64,000 nucleotides of DNA, taken from contig SUTG01000001.1 in the NCBI GenBank assembly GCA_015063035.1, forward strand, positions 62,001 through 126,000. Reading direction: 5' to 3'. The first letter of the stretch is position 1; each line of letters opens with the position of its first letter. Under the pieces are notes generated by a model. That model had not been told where the DNA came from and ran no database searches. It saw nothing but the letters and a program-made list of their open reading frames with translations. This DNA is from Methanobrevibacter olleyae (GTDB lineage Archaea; Methanobacteriota; Methanobacteria; Methanobacteriales; Methanobacteriaceae). Position numbers and translations under genes: made by a program. This document shows positions 34,255-43,260 of this stretch, piece by piece.

Positions 34255-36051
34255 CTAAAACAATCCACTTTCTTCCAATTTTTCTTCAAAGTAATGTGAA
34301 GGCTTGTCAAGCTTTTCCTTAATGATAACAGCTATGGAGACTGTCACAATTGCAAGAGCAATAAGAACAGTCAATGCAGGATAGAAGTTTGACCAGACCA
34401 CTCCAAGTTGAGCTTCACGTACCAAATTGATTCCATATGTCATAGGCATATATGGATACAATGTCCTGAAGAATTGATGCATGATTTCAATTGGATAGAC
34501 CCCTCCAGTAGCGGAAATCTGGAATACCAAAAGAATAACCGCGAGACCTTTTCCAACAGTTCCAATTGCAGAGATTATGGAATATATCAAAATCATGAAC
34601 ACCATCGATACCAATATGCATGAAGCGGTGAACAAGAGCGGATTAACTATTTGCACTCCTAATAGGTGACATCCTATAATAGTCACAATCGCTTGAAGAA
34701 TACTCATGATAATGTAAGTCAGCAATTTACCGAAGTACATTTCAAATGGGGAATATTTGGTTCCTTGGCTGGTTCCTGGATGCAACATGACACAAGTGAT
34801 TATTCCTCCAACCCACATGGACAATACAATATAGAATGGAGATACATCAGTACCATATGAATTTACAGGGAACAGTTCCTGCTTATCCAATTTTACAGGA
34901 GACAATACATAGTCTCCAAGCACATCCTCATCTATTCCAGTTAGGGACCCGAGAAGATCTGCAGTTGAACCTAATGAAGAGGATGCAGTGAATAATGCAC
35001 CTGCTGCAGAATTTCCAAGCAATTCCGCTCCAGAAGCAAGAGCCACAGACCCTTCTGCCAATTCAACTGAACCTCCTGCAAGCTGACTTGCACCGTCTGC
35101 CACTTGAGAGGTACCGTTTGCCAATTGTGATGAGCCATCTGCAAGTTCGCTTGCACCGTCTGCAAGCTGACTTGCACCGTCTGCAAGTTCAGAATTTCCT
35201 TCTGCATAATCCTTTATCGGGCCATCTGGTATTAATGATGGGTCCACTGCAGTAGACAATTCTTCTGAACCTTTTTCCACTTGCTTTGCACCATCATCTA
35301 ATTGCTTAGCCCCCTCTGCAAGTTGATTTGCGCCATCTTTTACTTGATTTGCACCGTCATTTACTTGATTTGCACCATCTTTTACTTGACTTTCACCGTC
35401 CTTCACTTGCTTAGCTCCTGAAGAGACTTGTGAAGCTCCAGCTTTAAGTTGCTGGCCTCCGCTTGCCAAATCCTTTGAACCTTTGGCAAGGCCAGCTTGC
35501 AATTCTCCAAGTTTTTGATACGCTGCAACATCAATGATCTCTACGATTTTCGCATTCAATGATGTATAAACTGTGTTTGCACCGGTATCAGTTAATTTAG
35601 CTGCTACAGGGTTTGTTTTCATATTCACAACATAGTGAAGCTTTGCTTGATGAGGATCATCGGTAGTGATTGAAACGATATTTTCACTCAAGTTCTTGGG
35701 TATCACTATTCCAGCATAATACGTTCCATTATACACCCCATTTCGCAGTTCATCTTCTGTAACAAATGTCCATTTGAATTTATCGTTGTTTTTCAATTCA
35801 TTAACCAGCTGATTTCCAACATTAATGTTTTCGCCATTAAATGATGCGCCATCGTCAAGGTTAGCTATTGCAAATTCGATATCTCCTGTCTTTCCATAAG
35901 GGTCCCAACATGCCTGTATGTTCAAGAGAGCATAGAGGGAAGGGAGAATGACAAGAGCAATGAGAACCATCACGACAATAGGATTCTTGAATGCACCCTT
36001 GAAATTATTTTTCATAATTTCAGCAATCATCATTGGGTCTTTTCTGCTCAT
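34255..36051 (-). CDS. YhgE/Pip-type ABC-2 membrane protein with long coiled-coil
   Basis: A 598-aa membrane protein of the YhgE/Pip (phage infection protein) family. Topology: one N-terminal membrane helix near residues 25-45 followed by the typical YALLNIQACWDPYGKT, an extracytoplasmic domain, a long heptad-like region (about 190-350) of repeats such as GANQVKDGANQLAEGAKQ and DGASQLADGASELADG, then five or six helices forming an ABC-2 permease-like end. In bacteria relatives act as phage receptors or secretion-related proteins, for example with type VII systems; here the role is unknown. ATG start at 36051 after CGAGGAAAAC. Confidence 0.85.
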   Translation of the reverse strand: MSRKDPMMIAEIMKNNFKGAFKNPIVVMVLIALVILPSLYALLNIQACWDPYGKTGDIEFAIANLDDGASFNGENINVGNQLVNELKNNDKFKWTFVTEDELRNGVYNGTYYAGIVIPKNLSENIVSITTDDPHQAKLHYVVNMKTNPVAAKLTDTGANTVYTSLNAKIVEIIDVAAYQKLGELQAGLAKGSKDLASGGQQLKAGASQVSSGAKQVKDGESQVKDGANQVNDGANQVKDGANQLAEGAKQLDDGAKQVEKGSEELSTAVDPSLIPDGPIKDYAEGNSELADGASQLADGASELADGSSQLANGTSQVADGASQLAGGSVELAEGSVALASGAELLGNSAAGALFTASSSLGSTADLLGSLTGIDEDVLGDYVLSPVKLDKQELFPVNSYGTDVSPFYIVLSMWVGGIITCVMLHPGTSQGTKYSPFEMYFGKLLTYIIMSILQAIVTIIGCHLLGVQIVNPLLFTASCILVSMVFMILIYSIISAIGTVGKGLAVILLVFQISATGGVYPIEIMHQFFRTLYPYMPMTYGINLVREAQLGVVWSNFYPALTVLIALAIVTVSIAVIIKEKLDKPSHYFEEKLEESGLF

Positions 36052-36204
36052 AGTTTTCCTCGTTTTCTTTTTTATAACTTATTTATTAATGTTTTCACTG
36101 ATTTATTCTTTTTTCTAAGTTTATTCATTAATGATAATGATTTTATTGTTAAGTTTATCTTTTCATTATTTTAAAACGATTTTATTAGTAAAAGTTTCTT
36201 GGAT

Positions 36205-36477
36205 TTATAATATTCCAAATGCTTCAAGCATGGACTGAATACCTAAAATAATGATGGCCACTCCACCAATGATTTCTATATAATCTGCATATTTGATGGC
36301 TATTTTTGTTCCATAGGTACCAAGCAATAACCATAATACCACAGCTATTAGGCTTAATCCACCTAATATGAATGGATTCACATGTGCAACAGCCCCTTGT
36401 GATGCAAGTATCAGGTTTTCTATGTTTCCAAAAATAAGCAATCCTGTGAAAGGAGCATAATCTTTTAAATTCACCAT
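36205..36477 (-). CDS. Small membrane protein, paralog of the upstream gene
   Basis: A protein of 90 aa from ATG at 36477, which GGAGGTG precedes by six bases; that site lies inside the last codons of the upstream gene, so the two genes are one base apart and translationally coupled. Three hydrophobic segments are seen, with the shared motif TGLLIFGNIENLILASQG. The pair may assemble like the two halves of a LysE/CadD/MntP-like transporter, but this is a guess from topology and charge pattern. I do not recognise a named family. Confidence 0.65.
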   Translation of the reverse strand: MVNLKDYAPFTGLLIFGNIENLILASQGAVAHVNPFILGGLSLIAVVLWLLLGTYGTKIAIKYADYIEIIGGVAIIILGIQSMLEAFGIL

Positions 36478-36478
36478 C

Positions 36479-36766
36479 TTATGCACCTCCTTTTTGGGCT
36501 CTGATATTCTTTACAGCATCAATAACTGCTTTTACACCTAAAATGAATATTGCAAGCCCTCCAATGAAAGTGATTATGTTGGCATATTGCATTGCTACAT
36601 CTGTAGCAACTGTACCAATAATTAGCCAGATTATAACAGCAATTATACTTAATAGTCCTAATACTTTAGGGTCCACTCCTTGGACAACCCCTTGTGATGC
36701 AAGTATAAGGTTTTCTATATTTCCAAAAATAAGTAATCCTATAAAAGGTATGTATTGTTCTAACAT
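36479..36766 (-). CDS. Small membrane protein, first of a paralogous pair
   Basis: A 95-aa protein with three predicted membrane segments. The GLLIFGNIENLILASQG motif at residues 10-26 is almost identical to its downstream neighbour, and the overall similarity is clear along the full length. Start at 36766 with CGGTGAGATA upstream. A tandem duplication of one small gene followed by divergence best explains the pair, and two related halves with conserved intramembrane Asn/Glu suggest a cation or amino-acid transporter. No function is established. Confidence 0.65.
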   Translation of the reverse strand: MLEQYIPFIGLLIFGNIENLILASQGVVQGVDPKVLGLLSIIAVIIWLIIGTVATDVAMQYANIITFIGGLAIFILGVKAVIDAVKNIRAQKGGA

Positions 36767-37152
36767 TATCTCACCGTATTATTTAAAAAAGATATATCTA
36801 AAAAAATCCTTCATCATTAACTTTATTGCTTAATTAATATATACATTACTATATAATCCTTTTTTATTAATATAAAAATTATAAGATGGTTATTGTCGGA
36901 TTCAATACCAATTATAATTAGTTTTTTTGCAATAGATTAAATGGTATTATTTTTTGTGTCTTAATTAGTTTTTTTGCAATAGATTAAATGGTATTATTTT
37001 TTGTGTCTTAATTAGTTTTTTTGCAATAGGTTTAATTTGTATTATTTTTTGTGTCTTAATTAGTTTTTTGGGCAATAGATTTAAATTGTAATTGTTTTAA
37101 AATAATATATGATTCATGCTTATTTTATAAAAAATAGATATTGTGATATATT
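36767..37152. repeat. Tandem repeat, 47-nt unit, about four copies, in a 386-nt gap
   Basis: The unit AATTAGTTTTTTTGCAATAG, with TTAAATGGTATTATTTTTTG and TGTCTT following, begins near 36917, 36964, 37011 and 37059. The rest of the gap is A/T-rich, with no coding sequence seen on either strand. It separates the small-membrane-protein pair from the divergent nitroreductase. Confidence 0.85.
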
Positions 37153-37875
37153 ATGAACCTTGAAGATACAATATACAGGAGACAATCTATTAGGTCTTAT
37201 GATAAGACGCCTCTTGATAATCAGACACTTGATGAGATAAGGGATTTTATAGCCAATGCCAAGGAATTGAATCCCAATATAAAATGGAGCTATGAAATTC
37301 TTCCTACAGAAAAAATCAGCACAATGATGCGATGGAAAGCTCCTCATTATCTTGTCTTATATTCACAGGAAAAAGAGAATTATTATCAAAATATCGGTTT
37401 CATATTTCAGCAGGTTGATTTATATCTGCAAAGCAGGGAAATTGGAACTTGCTGGATAGGAATGGCAAGTCCTAAAGGCTATAGGAATCCAGATAAAAGT
37501 CAAAAATTCATCATTGCAATTTCTCTTGGAAGACCTCAAGGGAATATCTACAGAGAAAGGGACCAATTTAATAGAAAGAGTCTTGATGAAATATCCGATA
37601 GGCTTGATGAAAGACTCATTCCAGCTCAGCTTGCACCTTCTGCCACAAATGCTCAGCCATGGTACTTCACACATAATGACGACGGCAGTTATGACTTATA
37701 TAGAGTAAATCGTGGAATGCTAAGAAACAGGCTTATGGGGAAATGGTCAAGGATTGACACGGGCATTGCTTTGGCCCATCTTTACCTATCAAATAGGGAC
37801 AGCTTCAGATTCTACATGAAAGATAATCCTAAAGAGCTCAAAGGACTTTTCTACGATGGAAGCTTTAAGATTTAA
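37153..37875 (+). CDS. Nitroreductase-family flavoprotein
   Basis: A 240-aa member of the nitroreductase fold. The start YRRQSIRSYDKTPLDNQTL gives the FMN-binding Arg/Ser motif; SATNAQPWYF near residue 170 is the second family signature. It probably binds FMN and reduces a small electrophile with NAD(P)H; the natural substrate is unknown. Start at 37153 with GTGAT upstream. It stands alone between two gaps. Confidence 0.75.
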   Translation: MNLEDTIYRRQSIRSYDKTPLDNQTLDEIRDFIANAKELNPNIKWSYEILPTEKISTMMRWKAPHYLVLYSQEKENYYQNIGFIFQQVDLYLQSREIGTCWIGMASPKGYRNPDKSQKFIIAISLGRPQGNIYRERDQFNRKSLDEISDRLDERLIPAQLAPSATNAQPWYFTHNDDGSYDLYRVNRGMLRNRLMGKWSRIDTGIALAHLYLSNRDSFRFYMKDNPKELKGLFYDGSFKI

Positions 37876-38077
37876 TAGCTATTTTTAGACATTATTTTTT
37901 TATTTTTCCCACTTTTAACATGTATAATGATCAGTTCCATATTTTTAAATTTTATTAGAGGAATGGATTATATATTTTTAAAATAAATATATCTTTAATT
38001 ATTAGAAAATTTAAATTATTTTAGCCGATTTTCATGATGTGGGAAATTGGGTTATTGAATTATTTTAACTGATTAAT

Positions 38078-39061
38078 ATGAAGTGGAAAATTGGAAATGT
38101 TGAAATAGACAATCAGATAGCTTTGGCTCCTATGGCAGGAGTGTGTGACTTCAGCTTCAGAACCATTGTAAAGTCAATGGGCTGTGGGCTGATTGAAACA
38201 GAAATGGTTTCAGACAAGGCTATCATGTATGGCAATTGGAAAACCAAGGAAATGCTGTACATGACTGACTATGAACACCCAATTTCACAGCAGATTGTTG
38301 GCTCTGATTTGGAATCCCTTACATTTGCATCAAAATACATCTGGGAAAATACGGATGTGGATATCATTGACATTAACATGGGATGTCCTGTAACTAAGGT
38401 GACAAACAGGTCTAAGGCAGGATGTGCTCTGATGAAAGACCCAGATAAGATAAAATCTATTGTAGAATCTATTGTAGACATTGTGCCTATTCCAGTGACT
38501 GTAAAGATTAGGAGCGGTTGGGATAAAAACAGCATAAATGCAGTGGAAATTGCCCAAATCGTTGAAGATGCAGGTGCATCAGCAATCACCGTTCATCCAA
38601 GAACAAAGGATCAAGGATACTCGGGAAAGGCAGATTGGTCCATCATAAAAGAAGTTAAGGAAAATGTTAAGATTCCAGTTATTGGTAATGGCGATATAAA
38701 GTCATGCTTTGATGCAAAGAGAATGCTTGATGAAACAGCTTGTGATGCAGTGATGATTGGAAGGGCATCACTTGGAAATCCATGGCTTATCAGAGATTGC
38801 GTAAACTATCTTGAGGATGGAACTCTTCCATATGAAGTTTCAATGGAAGAGAGACTGGAAACTCTCAAAAAACACATAGATTTGCTAATTGAAGTCAAGG
38901 GAGAGGAATTTGCAATTCCAAAAATGAGAACTCAAGCTGCCTATTATGTTAAGAAATTGCCAAGAACAATTGAATTAAAGCAGCAAATATTTAAAATGAA
39001 TACAAAAGAAGACCTGTTTAATCTATTGGATGATTATGTGAAATCTATGGAAAATGAGTGA
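38078..39061 (+). CDS. dus: tRNA-dihydrouridine synthase
   Basis: A 327-aa Dus-family FMN enzyme that reduces uridine in tRNA D-loops. Features: LAPMAGVCDFSFRTIV at the start of the barrel, DINMGCPVTKV with the catalytic Cys near residue 108, KIRSGWD, HPRTKDQGYSGKADW and GNGDI, then the C-terminal helical recognition domain. Length is normal. Start ATG at 38078; only a weak GAT upstream serves as a ribosome binding site. The last codons are tandemly repeated in the downstream spacer (see the repeat at 39022). Confidence 0.9.
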   Translation: MKWKIGNVEIDNQIALAPMAGVCDFSFRTIVKSMGCGLIETEMVSDKAIMYGNWKTKEMLYMTDYEHPISQQIVGSDLESLTFASKYIWENTDVDIIDINMGCPVTKVTNRSKAGCALMKDPDKIKSIVESIVDIVPIPVTVKIRSGWDKNSINAVEIAQIVEDAGASAITVHPRTKDQGYSGKADWSIIKEVKENVKIPVIGNGDIKSCFDAKRMLDETACDAVMIGRASLGNPWLIRDCVNYLEDGTLPYEVSMEERLETLKKHIDLLIEVKGEEFAIPKMRTQAAYYVKKLPRTIELKQQIFKMNTKEDLFNLLDDYVKSMENE

Positions 39062-39150
39062 TAATGATTTATTGGGTGATTATGTGAAATCTATGCATAA
39101 CGAGTGATAATGATCTATGGATGATTATGTGAAATCTATGGAATGAGTAA
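39022..39150. repeat. Tandem copies of the dus gene 3' end (46-nt unit)
   Basis: The gene end TGATTATGTGAAATCTATGG and its stop region recur at 39077 and 39122, spaced 46 and 45 bases apart. Only the first copy is coding. Confidence 0.88.
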
Positions 39151-39206
39151 TAATAAAAATAGAAAGTTAAGAGTGAATACTCCCAACTATAGGAAAAAAT
39201 TTTGGT

Positions 39207-39241
39207 CAAGGTTTTGCAGGCCGAAGGCCTGGAAAAGCTTG
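39207..39241. repeat. Dispersed hairpin element, copy 2
   Basis: CAAGGTTTTGCAGGCC-GAA-GGCCTGGAAAAGCTTG forms a 16-bp stem with two G-G mismatches and a G/C-rich top. TTTTGGT precedes it, as in the copy at 30479-30507. It ends a few bases after the stop of the marker protein 11 gene and may act as its terminator or an RNA stabiliser. Confidence 0.6.
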
Positions 39242-39243
39242 GT

Positions 39244-40182
39244 CTAATAATAAACTTTAACAGCCTCATCAACATCATCATGAAGACCTAAAGCTGCAAG
39301 TGCACCTACTTTACCTTGGTCTCCTGTAACTGCAATGAGTGGAATGTCCAATTCCTCTGCAAGCTTTTCTGCAGTTTCAACATCCATCATGCCGGTTTTT
39401 GTAGCCATTGCATATTCTCTAAGTTCAGGTGGGATTCCTATTCCTTCGAGAATGGCTATTGCAGTCTTATCGGATAATGTGTCGTGCTCAAGGATTTCAA
39501 TAAGTCTATTGATCAATCTTTCCTTATCTTCAGCCATTACAGCAAAGGTAAGTGCAATTGAAACGCAATTTTGGGTCTTGTGAGGATTATGTGGGAATAA
39601 TTGAACGATAATATGGTCAAGATACTCGAATCCTTCCTCTTTCAATTGAAGGCCAATGTTATGAGCCATAGTCCAAGTTGCCCCTGCATCTTTCACATCA
39701 GTGTCATCGATTCCAATGACCAGTTTCTCGTATTTTGGAGTTACTACAGTAGCTTTTCCTTCCTTACTGCCTCCTCCTACTTCAAGGACATCCACGTATT
39801 TGACACCTTCTCCCATTCCTCTGCACATGCCGGCACCTACACCAGCACCAGCAAGGCCTCCATGAGTAACTTTCACTTCATTTGCCTCTTCATCAATAGC
39901 CACCTCTTCAATTCCAGCTGCATTAATGCTTGCCTTAAGGTCTATTGGCTTTTTGCCTACTTTACAAAGGTAGGTGTGCTTGTTTCCATCCCTTTTAGCA
40001 TCAATGATAAGTTCACTGCTGTGTTGGTATTGATAAAGAAGCCAGTTGGAACCGCTTGGGCATGGGTGGTATTCAATAAGCTCTACCAAATCTCCATCCG
40101 CCATGGTTATTACTTTTTCATATGGAGCAATCCATGGGTCATCAAATTTTTCCTTTAACTCTTCAGGTTTTAAAATTGCCAT
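39244..40182 (-). CDS. Methanogenesis marker protein 11
   Basis: A 312-aa protein found almost only in methanogens and ANME relatives. The segment VIGIDDTDVKDAGATW, typical of the nucleotide-binding core of TiaS-like tRNA agmatinyl transferases, lies near residue 152, preceded by GLAGAGVGAGMCRGMGEG. Its biochemical role is not known. Start at 40182 with GATGAT upstream. This gene is a strong marker for a methanogenic host. Confidence 0.88.
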   Translation of the reverse strand: MAILKPEELKEKFDDPWIAPYEKVITMADGDLVELIEYHPCPSGSNWLLYQYQHSSELIIDAKRDGNKHTYLCKVGKKPIDLKASINAAGIEEVAIDEEANEVKVTHGGLAGAGVGAGMCRGMGEGVKYVDVLEVGGGSKEGKATVVTPKYEKLVIGIDDTDVKDAGATWTMAHNIGLQLKEEGFEYLDHIIVQLFPHNPHKTQNCVSIALTFAVMAEDKERLINRLIEILEHDTLSDKTAIAILEGIGIPPELREYAMATKTGMMDVETAEKLAEELDIPLIAVTGDQGKVGALAALGLHDDVDEAVKVYY

Positions 40183-40323
40183 ATTATCATCTAAACTTTT
40201 GTGATGAAAGTTTAATCAAAATTTTCTTAAATATGATTAAATCAATAAATTTTTTAAAATAGTTAAAAATAGTTTAAAAGAATTGATTGAATCAAATTCT
40301 TTTAATAAATCAAATTTTTAAAT

Positions 40324-40755
40324 TTAAATGTCTTGTAATCTGTCACACATTTTAACAGCCGCTTCAACAGCGTTTTTACCATAGCTGACTCTTCTGTGTG
40401 CATCTAATCTGGTCATGCCAGGACCGCTGATTCCAAGGGAAATTGGTTTACCCCATTCTAAGGATAAGTCAGCGATTTTACGGGATGCATGTTGAGCCAC
40501 GATTTGGTCGTGATCGGTTGCACCTTCGATTACAGTACCTAAGGTGATTATGCAGTCAAGGTCAATTTTGCCTTCTTCATCTGCTTCAGTTAATTTCTTG
40601 ATTGCAAGTGGCATGTCGAATACGCCAGGAACCATTACAATTTTTGTAATTTCACAGTCACGAACTTTAGCTTCTGCTTTAGCAAGCTCTAACATCATAT
40701 GAGTGATATCATAATTAAATTCTGCAACTACTGCACCAATATTATATTTTACCAT
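40324..40755 (-). CDS. ribH: 6,7-dimethyl-8-ribityllumazine synthase
   Basis: A 143-aa lumazine synthase catalysing the penultimate step of riboflavin synthesis, condensing dihydroxybutanone phosphate with the ribityl pyrimidine. Motifs: VAEFNYDITHMM, VPGVFDMPLAIKKL, TLGTVIEGATDHDQIVA (with the catalytic His region) and SLGISGPGMT. It is the archaeal form. Start at 40755 after GGAGAG. No FMN riboswitch precedes it, unlike ribB nine kilobases upstream. Confidence 0.92.
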   Translation of the reverse strand: MVKYNIGAVVAEFNYDITHMMLELAKAEAKVRDCEITKIVMVPGVFDMPLAIKKLTEADEEGKIDLDCIITLGTVIEGATDHDQIVAQHASRKIADLSLEWGKPISLGISGPGMTRLDAHRRVSYGKNAVEAAVKMCDRLQDI

Positions 40756-41145
40756 TTTTATCTCTCCACATCAATTTGTAATTCAATTAGATTTAAATTT
40801 TTAATTATCCTTCATCATTAATTATTTTGATTATTCAATTTATTTAAAGTACATAAGCAATGAAAGTGGCCACTGCACTGAAAACCATAATGAAAATAAT
40901 AAACAATGCTGCAATTTTTACTGCGTCCATTTTAAATCTCCTTTATTTCTAGATAATAAAATTAAATTGTAATTTTAATCTTTTAACATTTTTATATATT
41001 ATTGTAATTACTTATAAATGTTTTATATTATTTATATATTTTTTAAATTTTCCATCATAAGAATGTATTTCCACTTTCTCAAGATTTATTTTTATTTTAA
41101 ATTTTTCATTTTTCATTCATAAAAAATTATTAAATTAAAAAATCA
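40756..41145. other. Intergenic region with one tiny gene
   Basis: Apart from the 28-codon membrane-peptide gene at 40844-40930 the 390-base gap is A/T-rich and empty on both strands. Confidence 0.5.
40844..40930 (-). CDS. 28-aa single-span membrane peptide
   Basis: A tiny gene of 28 codons plus stop with AGGAG seven bases before ATG at 40930. The product, MDAVKIAALFIIFIMVFSAV followed by ATFIAYVL, is nearly all one membrane helix. It sits between ribH and a glycosyltransferase on the same strand. The clear ribosome binding site and amphipathic lysine near the start support real translation; function is unknown. Confidence 0.6.
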   Translation of the reverse strand: MDAVKIAALFIIFIMVFSAVATFIAYVL

Positions 41146-42141
41146 TCAGTATTCAGGATTTTCCTTTTTAAATTCAGAATAATTGCCATATTTCAATACG
41201 TCCAGGAAGAACTTTTTCTTTTTAGGGCCTAAATTATCCAGATAGTCTTGGTAATACTCAGTCTCTTTGATCTTTTCATAATCTTCCTTGATAAGATTGA
41301 AAAGAGGCTCCTTCGCATCTTCTGTAATGTCCATAAGTGCCATTCTTGGACCATTTATCTTGTATGCTAAAAGGTCAAACTTATAGTCTTCATAGAATCC
41401 ATTCTCTATCATTCTTCTCATAAGTTCGCGACCTGCTTCAACAGTATCCAAATAGTTTGCATCCACTACATGAGTTATTGAAAGATTATGCTTTCTTCTG
41501 TAATAGAAATGCTTTCTTATGATTGAAATCCTTTCTGCTTTCAGATAAACATAAAAGAAAAATGGCATGTCCTCAAAGTATATTCCCTCTGGGAAGCTGG
41601 CATCAATTGATTTCAAAAAGCTGTTTCTATAGATTTTTTGGCAGCTGCTTACAGATAAATCAAATAGGAAATCCTTTGTTTTCTCAGGTGAAAACACGAC
41701 ATCATCAAAGCTTTCATCAAGATTATTTAAATTGAACCAATCATTCTCATACACTCTTCCACTTTCGTCATCATAATTGAGCATCTGATACATGGTTATA
41801 TCCGTATCCTTAGCCTTTGCTTCATTGTATGCGATTTCAAAGGCATCTTCCCTAAACCAGTCATCTGCGTCAAGAAAAGTGACATATTCCCCTTGAGCTA
41901 TCTTCATCCCCTTGTTTCTGCTTGCACCAAGGCCGATGTTTTCCTGGTCAATAACAACTATCCTATTGTCCTTCTCTGCATAGCCATTGATAATCTTTAA
42001 GGTATCATCAGTTGATCCATCATTGATAATGATGATTTCAATCTCCTCAAGGGTCTGATTCACCACACTTTCAATGGCTTTTTCAATGAAGCTCTCTTCA
42101 TTATAAGCTGAGAGAATTACAGATATTTTTTGTCTGGTCAT
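41146..42141 (-). CDS. Family 2 glycosyltransferase
   Basis: A 331-aa GT-A fold enzyme. The N-terminus reads ISVILSAYNEESFIEKAIES with INDGSTDDT, and FLDADDWF near residue 93 provides the metal-binding DxD; EDMPFFFYVYLK follows. It should transfer a sugar from a nucleotide donor to a surface glycan or glycoprotein on the cytoplasmic face. Start at 42141. It ends next to a small membrane peptide gene and lies downstream of leuB, with which it shares strand but no functional link. Confidence 0.85.
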   Translation of the reverse strand: MTRQKISVILSAYNEESFIEKAIESVVNQTLEEIEIIIINDGSTDDTLKIINGYAEKDNRIVVIDQENIGLGASRNKGMKIAQGEYVTFLDADDWFREDAFEIAYNEAKAKDTDITMYQMLNYDDESGRVYENDWFNLNNLDESFDDVVFSPEKTKDFLFDLSVSSCQKIYRNSFLKSIDASFPEGIYFEDMPFFFYVYLKAERISIIRKHFYYRRKHNLSITHVVDANYLDTVEAGRELMRRMIENGFYEDYKFDLLAYKINGPRMALMDITEDAKEPLFNLIKEDYEKIKETEYYQDYLDNLGPKKKKFFLDVLKYGNYSEFKKENPEY

Positions 42142-42180
42142 TTTTTCACTTGATTAATTTTTTCCCTTTCAATTCAAAGC

Positions 42181-42245
42181 ATCGATTATGGCCTCAGCCA
42201 CTTAAGTGGTCAAAGAATCGATTATAGCCTCAGCCACTTCAGTGG
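42181..42245. repeat. 36-nt tandem duplication spanning the leuB stop codon
   Basis: ATCGATTATGGCCTCAGCCA and ATCGATTATAGCCTCAGCCA begin at 42181 and 42217. The first (downstream on the minus strand) is noncoding because CTTCAG has become CTTAAG, which places a TAA stop at the copy junction. Confidence 0.9.
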
Positions 42246-43194
42246 TGGTGGCATTTCCGCCAAGGTCTGGAGTCAGTACTTTTCCCTCATTCAAGACAGC
42301 AAGTATGGCATCATTCAATTTCTTTTCAGATTCATACTCTTCCAAGTAGTTCAGCATCATGCAGGCAGATAGAAGCATAGCCATTGGATTGGCAATTCCT
42401 TGCCCTGCGATGTCTGGTGCAGAACCGTGGACCGGTTCAAACAATGCCCCATTCTCGCCAATGTTACCAGATGGAATCATCCCTAATCCCCCTACAAGGC
42501 CTGCTCCTTCATCTGATAGGATATCTCCAAACAAGTTTGTTGTCACAATGACTTCAAAGCTTTCAGGCCTTGTAATGAGATACATTGCAGTGGCATCCAC
42601 ATAGAAGTCTTCCACTTCTATTTCTCCTTCATAGTCCTTAGCCACTTCGTATAATATTTCCTTGAACAATCCATCAGTCACTTTCAATACATTCGCCTTA
42701 TGAACTCCAGTGACTTTAGACTTGTTGTTGTTTTTAGCGTATTGGAAAGCATAATCAATAATTCTTTTCTCTGCTTTTTTAGTGATGATCCTTCTAGCTA
42801 TTGCCCCTTCTTCAGTATATTCCTCTTCCTTAGCAATATACATTCCTTCAGTGTTTTCCCTCACTATCATAAAGTCAAGATTATCAAAAAGGGCATTGGT
42901 GTTTGGATAAGATTTCACTGGCCTTAGGTTTGCAAATAGGTTCAATTCCTGCCTAAGCCTTACAATAACGTCTGCTGCAGTTTCTCCTGCCGCTCCAAAA
43001 AGGCATGCATCAGCATTTTTTGCAAGCTCTATTGTTTCATTTGGCAAAGCTTCACCATTTTTCTCAAGGCATTCGTCTCCAGCTTCACCATACTTGAAAT
43101 CAAAGTCAATATCCAATGAATCCAATACTTTTATGCATGCATCCATAACTTCTCTACCAATTCCATCTCCTGGAATTACAGCAACATTATACAT
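42202..43194 (-). CDS. leuB: 3-isopropylmalate dehydrogenase
   Basis: A 330-aa NAD-dependent beta-decarboxylating dehydrogenase. It starts MYNVAVIPGDGIGREVMDAC and has NLRPVKSYP, ENTEGMYIAKE, GVHKANVLK and GDILSDEGAGLVGGLGMIPS. It follows leuC and leuD on the same strand, making a leuCDB operon for leucine synthesis; methanogens also have an AksF homoisocitrate paralog, and the neighbouring LeuD-type loop favours leuB. Start ATG at 43194. Its stop codon lies in a recent 36-nt duplication of the gene's own end, so the C-terminus EVAEAIIDSLTT is newly formed. Confidence 0.88.
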   Translation of the reverse strand: MYNVAVIPGDGIGREVMDACIKVLDSLDIDFDFKYGEAGDECLEKNGEALPNETIELAKNADACLFGAAGETAADVIVRLRQELNLFANLRPVKSYPNTNALFDNLDFMIVRENTEGMYIAKEEEYTEEGAIARRIITKKAEKRIIDYAFQYAKNNNKSKVTGVHKANVLKVTDGLFKEILYEVAKDYEGEIEVEDFYVDATAMYLITRPESFEVIVTTNLFGDILSDEGAGLVGGLGMIPSGNIGENGALFEPVHGSAPDIAGQGIANPMAMLLSACMMLNYLEEYESEKKLNDAILAVLNEGKVLTPDLGGNATTTEVAEAIIDSLTT

Positions 43195-43260
43195 TTTTTT
43201 TTTACCTCGATGATTATAGTAAAAATAATAATTTTTTTAAATACTTATTGGTAATTTGAA

